The notes under the pieces were generated by a model. That model did no database searches. It was not told where the DNA came from and saw only the letters and a program-made list of their open reading frames with translations. Below, piece after piece: positions 4,098 through 6,423 of a DNA stretch of 6,423 bases. Every line of letters begins with the position of its first letter. The first letter of the stretch is position 1. The position numbers and the translations under genes are program-made. Origin of the DNA: CAZPGL01 sp964586175 (GTDB taxonomy: Bacteria > Actinomycetota > Acidimicrobiia > Acidimicrobiales > MedAcidi-G1); contig CAZPGL010000063.1 in the NCBI GenBank assembly GCA_964586175.1, positions 1-6,423 of the forward strand, written 5' to 3'.

Positions 4098-5717
4098 ATG
4101 GTTCAACAGGTTGTGGACGGGGTCGTCGACGAGGTGCTCGGGCTGTTCGCCGAGCACGGTGGGCACACCTACAGCGAGCGGGTCACGATGGAGCAGCACG
4201 GCCTGCAGGCTGCGGCCCGGGCCCGGGCCGCCGGCGGTTCCGACGCCCTGGTGCTGGCCGCCCTGCTCCACGACGTCGGGCACTTCCTCGACGCTCCGGA
4301 CTCCGAGTTCGGCGTCACCGACCACGGCACCACCGGCGGGGCCTGGCTGGCCGAACGCTTCGTCGACGCGGTCTGCGAGCCGGTGCGCCTGCACGTGGCG
4401 GCCAAGCGTTACCTGTGCCATGTCGACCCCGGGTACGAGGACCGCCTCAGCCCGGCGTCGGTGGGGACGCTGCGCCTCCAGGGCGGGGCCATGGACGCCG
4501 CCGAGGCCGCGGCCTTCGAGGCCGAACCCTTCCGGGACGACGCCCTCACCGTGCGGTCCTTCGACGACGGCGGCAAGGTCGACGGCATCGACGTGCCGGG
4601 GCTGGAGGCTTACCGGCCGCTGTTCGGCGACCCGGCGTTGCGCCGGACCACGGTGGCCGTGCGGACGGTGGCCGACGAGGTGGTCACCGTCGACCTCGAC
4701 GGGACTCCCACCCGCTTCCACGCCCTCTGGCTGCGGGACAACGCCCGGGACGACGCCTCGCGCCACGCGGCCAACGACCAGCGGCTGTTCGACGTCTCCG
4801 ACCTCCCCGACCGGGTCACCGTCGAGGCGGCCGAGGTGGTCGGCGGTCGGCTCCACGTGACGTTCGGGCCCGACCGGTCGACCAGCACGTTCGACGCCTC
4901 GTGGCTGGCCGCCCACCGCTACGACCCGCCGGCCGACGCGCCGGGCCCGGCCCGCCCGTGGGGACGCGACGACCTGGACCTGCAGCGGGTGGACATCACG
5001 GCGGCCCGCGCTGACGTCGGGCCGGTCAGCGCTGCCCTGACGGCCGACGGGTTGGCCGTCGTCACCGGCCTCGACGTCGCCGGGGCGACCATCGAGGACG
5101 TGGTTGGCCTGTGGGGTCCGATCCGGGAGACCAACTACGGCCGCATCTTCCATGTGCGGGCCGAGGAGAACCCGGTCAACCTGGCTTTCACCCCGCGGGC
5201 CCTCAACGTGCACACCGACAACCCGTATCGACGGCCCGTCCCTGGCTACCAACTGCTGCACTGTCTCACGGCCAGCGACACCGGCGGCGTGACGGTGCTG
5301 GTCGACGGGTTCCGGGCCGTCGAGATGCTGAGCGACGAGCACCCCGAGGCGTACGCCACGCTCACCACCCGGTGGGTGCCGTTCCGGTGGGCCGACGACA
5401 CCTTCGAGTTGACCGACCGGGGGCCGCTCATCGAGGTCGACGACCGGGGCCGGCTACGGGCCGTGCGGTACAACAACCGGTCGGCGGCGCCGGCCGATGT
5501 GCCGTTCGACGAGATGGCCGGCTTCTACGACGCCTACCGCACGTTCGCCGACCTGCTCCACCGCTCCGAACTCGAGGTGCGCTTCACGCTGGCTCCCGGC
5601 GAGTGCCTGGTGTTCGACAACGAGCGGGTGTTGCACGGCCGGGAAGGGGAGTCCGACCCGGGGCGCTACCTGCAGGGTTGCTACGTCGACCGAGACTGGA
5701 TCCACGGCCGCCGCTGA
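4098..5717 (+). CDS. tmpB-tmpA: TmpB-TmpA fusion: HD-domain diiron phosphonate oxygenase joined to a GBBH-like 2-oxoglutarate dioxygenase
   Basis: A 539-residue two-enzyme protein, near the summed length of the separate enzymes. Residues 1 to ~170 are an HD oxygenase of the PhnZ/TmpB type: Tyr25/Glu27, His34, His58-Asp59 (LLHDVGH), His76, His99, Lys103, SVGTLRLQGG at 121-130 and Asp156 give all six diiron ligands plus the phosphonate-site Lys and Ser. Residues ~185-280 are the gamma-butyrobetaine-hydroxylase N-terminal domain (LWLRDNARDD at 210-219), without its usual zinc Cys cluster. Residues ~295-539 are the catalytic barrel: His372-x-Asp374 and His513 bind iron, Arg523 is a likely 2-oxoglutarate contact, and LQGCYVDRD is the family ending. 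Tyr347, Phe351 and Phe364 fall exactly at the human BBOX1 cage positions Tyr177, Trp181 and Tyr194. Known family chemistry: TmpA hydroxylates 2-trimethylaminoethylphosphonate at C1, and TmpB cleaves the product to glycine betaine and phosphate. A related phosphonate substrate is possible. Confidence 0.88.
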   Translation: MVQQVVDGVVDEVLGLFAEHGGHTYSERVTMEQHGLQAAARARAAGGSDALVLAALLHDVGHFLDAPDSEFGVTDHGTTGGAWLAERFVDAVCEPVRLHVAAKRYLCHVDPGYEDRLSPASVGTLRLQGGAMDAAEAAAFEAEPFRDDALTVRSFDDGGKVDGIDVPGLEAYRPLFGDPALRRTTVAVRTVADEVVTVDLDGTPTRFHALWLRDNARDDASRHAANDQRLFDVSDLPDRVTVEAAEVVGGRLHVTFGPDRSTSTFDASWLAAHRYDPPADAPGPARPWGRDDLDLQRVDITAARADVGPVSAALTADGLAVVTGLDVAGATIEDVVGLWGPIRETNYGRIFHVRAEENPVNLAFTPRALNVHTDNPYRRPVPGYQLLHCLTASDTGGVTVLVDGFRAVEMLSDEHPEAYATLTTRWVPFRWADDTFELTDRGPLIEVDDRGRLRAVRYNNRSAAPADVPFDEMAGFYDAYRTFADLLHRSELEVRFTLAPGECLVFDNERVLHGREGESDPGRYLQGCYVDRDWIHGRR

Positions 5718-5725
5718 GGCGGCGG
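5708..5725. terminator. GC hairpin spanning the fusion stop codon, between convergent genes
   Basis: CCGCCGC (5708-5714) and GCGGCGG (5719-5725) pair perfectly as a 7-bp all-GC stem with a TGAG loop; the loop contains the TGA stop of the fusion gene. The convergent FN3 gene ends at 5727, so only nine bases separate the two stops. There is no T run on either strand, so it is not a textbook intrinsic terminator, but tail-less hairpins are common at actinobacterial gene ends. It may work in both directions. In DNA this GC-rich a short stem can also arise by chance. Confidence 0.4.
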
Positions 5726-5726
5726 G

Positions 5727-6423
5727 TCAGCAGAAGAGCAGGCGCACCCAGCCGTTGGGAGACTCCCACGAGGTGGTCTGGGAGCCCCGGACCAACCGGA
5801 TGTGGAAGTAGTAGTTGGTGCTACAGGCGAACATCGTGTTGTTGTTGCCGTAGGAGTCCTTGTTCTCCATCAGGATCGGGTCGAAGAAGTCATCGCCGGT
5901 GGTGGGGAAGAGGAGGTTGACGGTCTCGATGGAGCCGCCGACGGTGTTGACGCCCAACTGGAAGTTGGCGTCATTGGGAGTGCCGGAGGCTTCGACCCAG
6001 AAGAGCTGGATCTGGTTGATGCCCGACGTCTCATCGGTGCCGGTGACGGCCAGGGAGATGGGCATACCGGCCGCGGTCGCCGAGGGGTCGCTCGTACCGA
6101 CCCCGTTCTTGGCCGAGACCCGGAACTGGTACTGGGTGCCGTTGGTGAGCCCGTCGACGACGGCTGAAGTCGAGGTACCGGTCCCGTCGTCGAACGTGGT
6201 CCAGGAGTTGGCACCTGACGAGGTGTATTCGACCACGTAGTCGACGATGTCCGAGCCGCCGTCGTCGGTCGGGGCGACCCATGACACGAGCAACTCCTCG
6301 TCCCAGGTGCCGATGTTCAGACTGGTCGGACTGCCGGAGACGGTCTGCGCCACGGTGGTCGTGGTCGACGTGGTCGACGTGGTCGACGTGGTCGACGTGG
6401 TCGACGTGGTCGACGTGGTCGAC
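5727..6423 (-). CDS. Fibronectin type III domain protein with Ser/Thr-repeat linker (C-terminal part)
   Basis: The last 231 codons of a larger protein whose N-terminus is beyond the right edge. The first ~23 visible residues are six Ser-Thr-Thr repeats, then a Ser and four Thr: a flexible linker of the sort seen in exported, often glycosylated actinobacterial surface proteins. A GTG at 6353 is only an internal Val, since the frame runs on to the edge. Counting from that Val as 1, residues ~5-97 are an FN3 domain (LLVSWVAPTDDGGSDIVDY, the TQYQFRVSAKNGVG strand, closing GMP). Residues ~98-208 are a second beta-rich region with FN3-like ends (INQIQLFWV; TNYYFHIRLVRG) but a long insert. Cys177 and the final residue Cys208 are the only cysteines and could form a disulfide. 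No sortase signal or membrane anchor is seen at this end. Role unknown; it is convergent with the catabolic operon and probably unrelated to it. Confidence 0.85.
   Translation of the reverse strand, partial: STTSTTSTTSTTSTTSTTSTTTTVAQTVSGSPTSLNIGTWDEELLVSWVAPTDDGGSDIVDYVVEYTSSGANSWTTFDDGTGTSTSAVVDGLTNGTQYQFRVSAKNGVGTSDPSATAAGMPISLAVTGTDETSGINQIQLFWVEASGTPNDANFQLGVNTVGGSIETVNLLFPTTGDDFFDPILMENKDSYGNNNTMFACSTNYYFHIRLVRGSQTTSWESPNGWVRLLFC
6361..6423. repeat. Seven exact 9-bp tandem repeats (GTGGTCGAC), continuing to the edge
   Basis: The last 63 bases are exactly seven copies of GTGGTCGAC on the plus strand, so the array may continue beyond the window. In the minus-strand FN3 protein frame each unit reads Ser-Thr-Thr. 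The unit keeps frame, so gain or loss of copies would only change linker length. Identity at the DNA level, not only the protein level, points to recent slippage expansion. Confidence 0.95.

Noticed and set aside
4098..4607. HD domain as a RelA/SpoT-like or general phosphohydrolase
   Set aside because: Full PhnZ-type ligand set, the Lys four residues after His99, the SxxxLRLQGG segment and fusion to a TmpA-type enzyme fit the oxygenase branch better.
4047..5342. Minus-strand frame of 431 codons opposite the fusion gene
   Set aside because: His/Arg/Gly/Val-rich antisense shadow; the plus-strand frame holds every expected metal ligand of two enzyme families.
6361..6423. CRISPR array or mobile-element end
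   Set aside because: Nine-base units with no spacers, in frame within a Ser/Thr linker; this is a coding tandem repeat.
1..6423. tRNA, rRNA, riboswitch, insertion sequence or integrase
   Set aside because: None seen on reading both strands; nearly all bases are accounted for by the listed genes and the gaps are under 100 bp.

Overview
This is a 6.4 kb window of very GC-rich DNA with strong G/C preference at third codon positions. The combination of a TetR regulator with an acyl-CoA dehydrogenase, an LLM-class flavin enzyme, a GTG start, a possible leaderless gene and a Ser/Thr-repeat fibronectin-III surface protein suggests a high-GC actinobacterium. An environmental Acidimicrobiia-like lineage fits best, but no rRNA or marker gene in the window proves it.

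Layout. (1) Positions 1-1204, minus strand: the N-terminal part of an ACAD10/11-like acyl-CoA dehydrogenase (running off the left edge) and, upstream of it, a TetR regulator. (2) Positions 1188-1280: a divergent control region holding two copies of one inverted repeat, TGTGGCC-N3-GGCCACA, centred 33 bp apart. One copy is a 21-bp perfect palindrome; the other is centred on the regulator's start codon. (3) Positions 1281-5717, plus strand: an LLM flavin-dependent oxidoreductase, an SDR dehydrogenase and a TauD-family dioxygenase, each joined to the next by a 4-bp stop/start overlap, then after 62 bp a 539-residue fusion protein. (4) Positions 5708-5725: a GC hairpin around the fusion's stop codon. 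(5) Positions 5727-6423, minus strand: the C-terminal part of a convergent, probably exported FN3 protein whose upstream linker is coded by seven exact 9-bp repeats.

The main discovery is the fusion gene. Its first ~170 residues are an HD-domain mixed-valent diiron oxygenase of the PhnZ/TmpB type with all six metal ligands visible. The rest is a gamma-butyrobetaine-hydroxylase-like Fe(II)/2-oxoglutarate dioxygenase of the TmpA type, with its HxD...H triad and three aromatic residues at the quaternary-ammonium cage positions. TmpA and TmpB are known as separate, sequential enzymes that turn 2-trimethylaminoethylphosphonate into glycine betaine and phosphate. Here both activities appear to sit on one polypeptide, with the second-step enzyme at the N-terminus.

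How the parts may work together (inference): the TetR protein would control its own gene and the plus-strand operon through the twin operators. The operon would encode an oxygen-dependent catabolic route made of a flavin enzyme, a dehydrogenase and two non-haem iron oxygenase systems, with phosphorus and glycine betaine released by the fusion enzyme. The substrates of the first three enzymes cannot be read from the sequence. No phosphonate transporter lies in the window.
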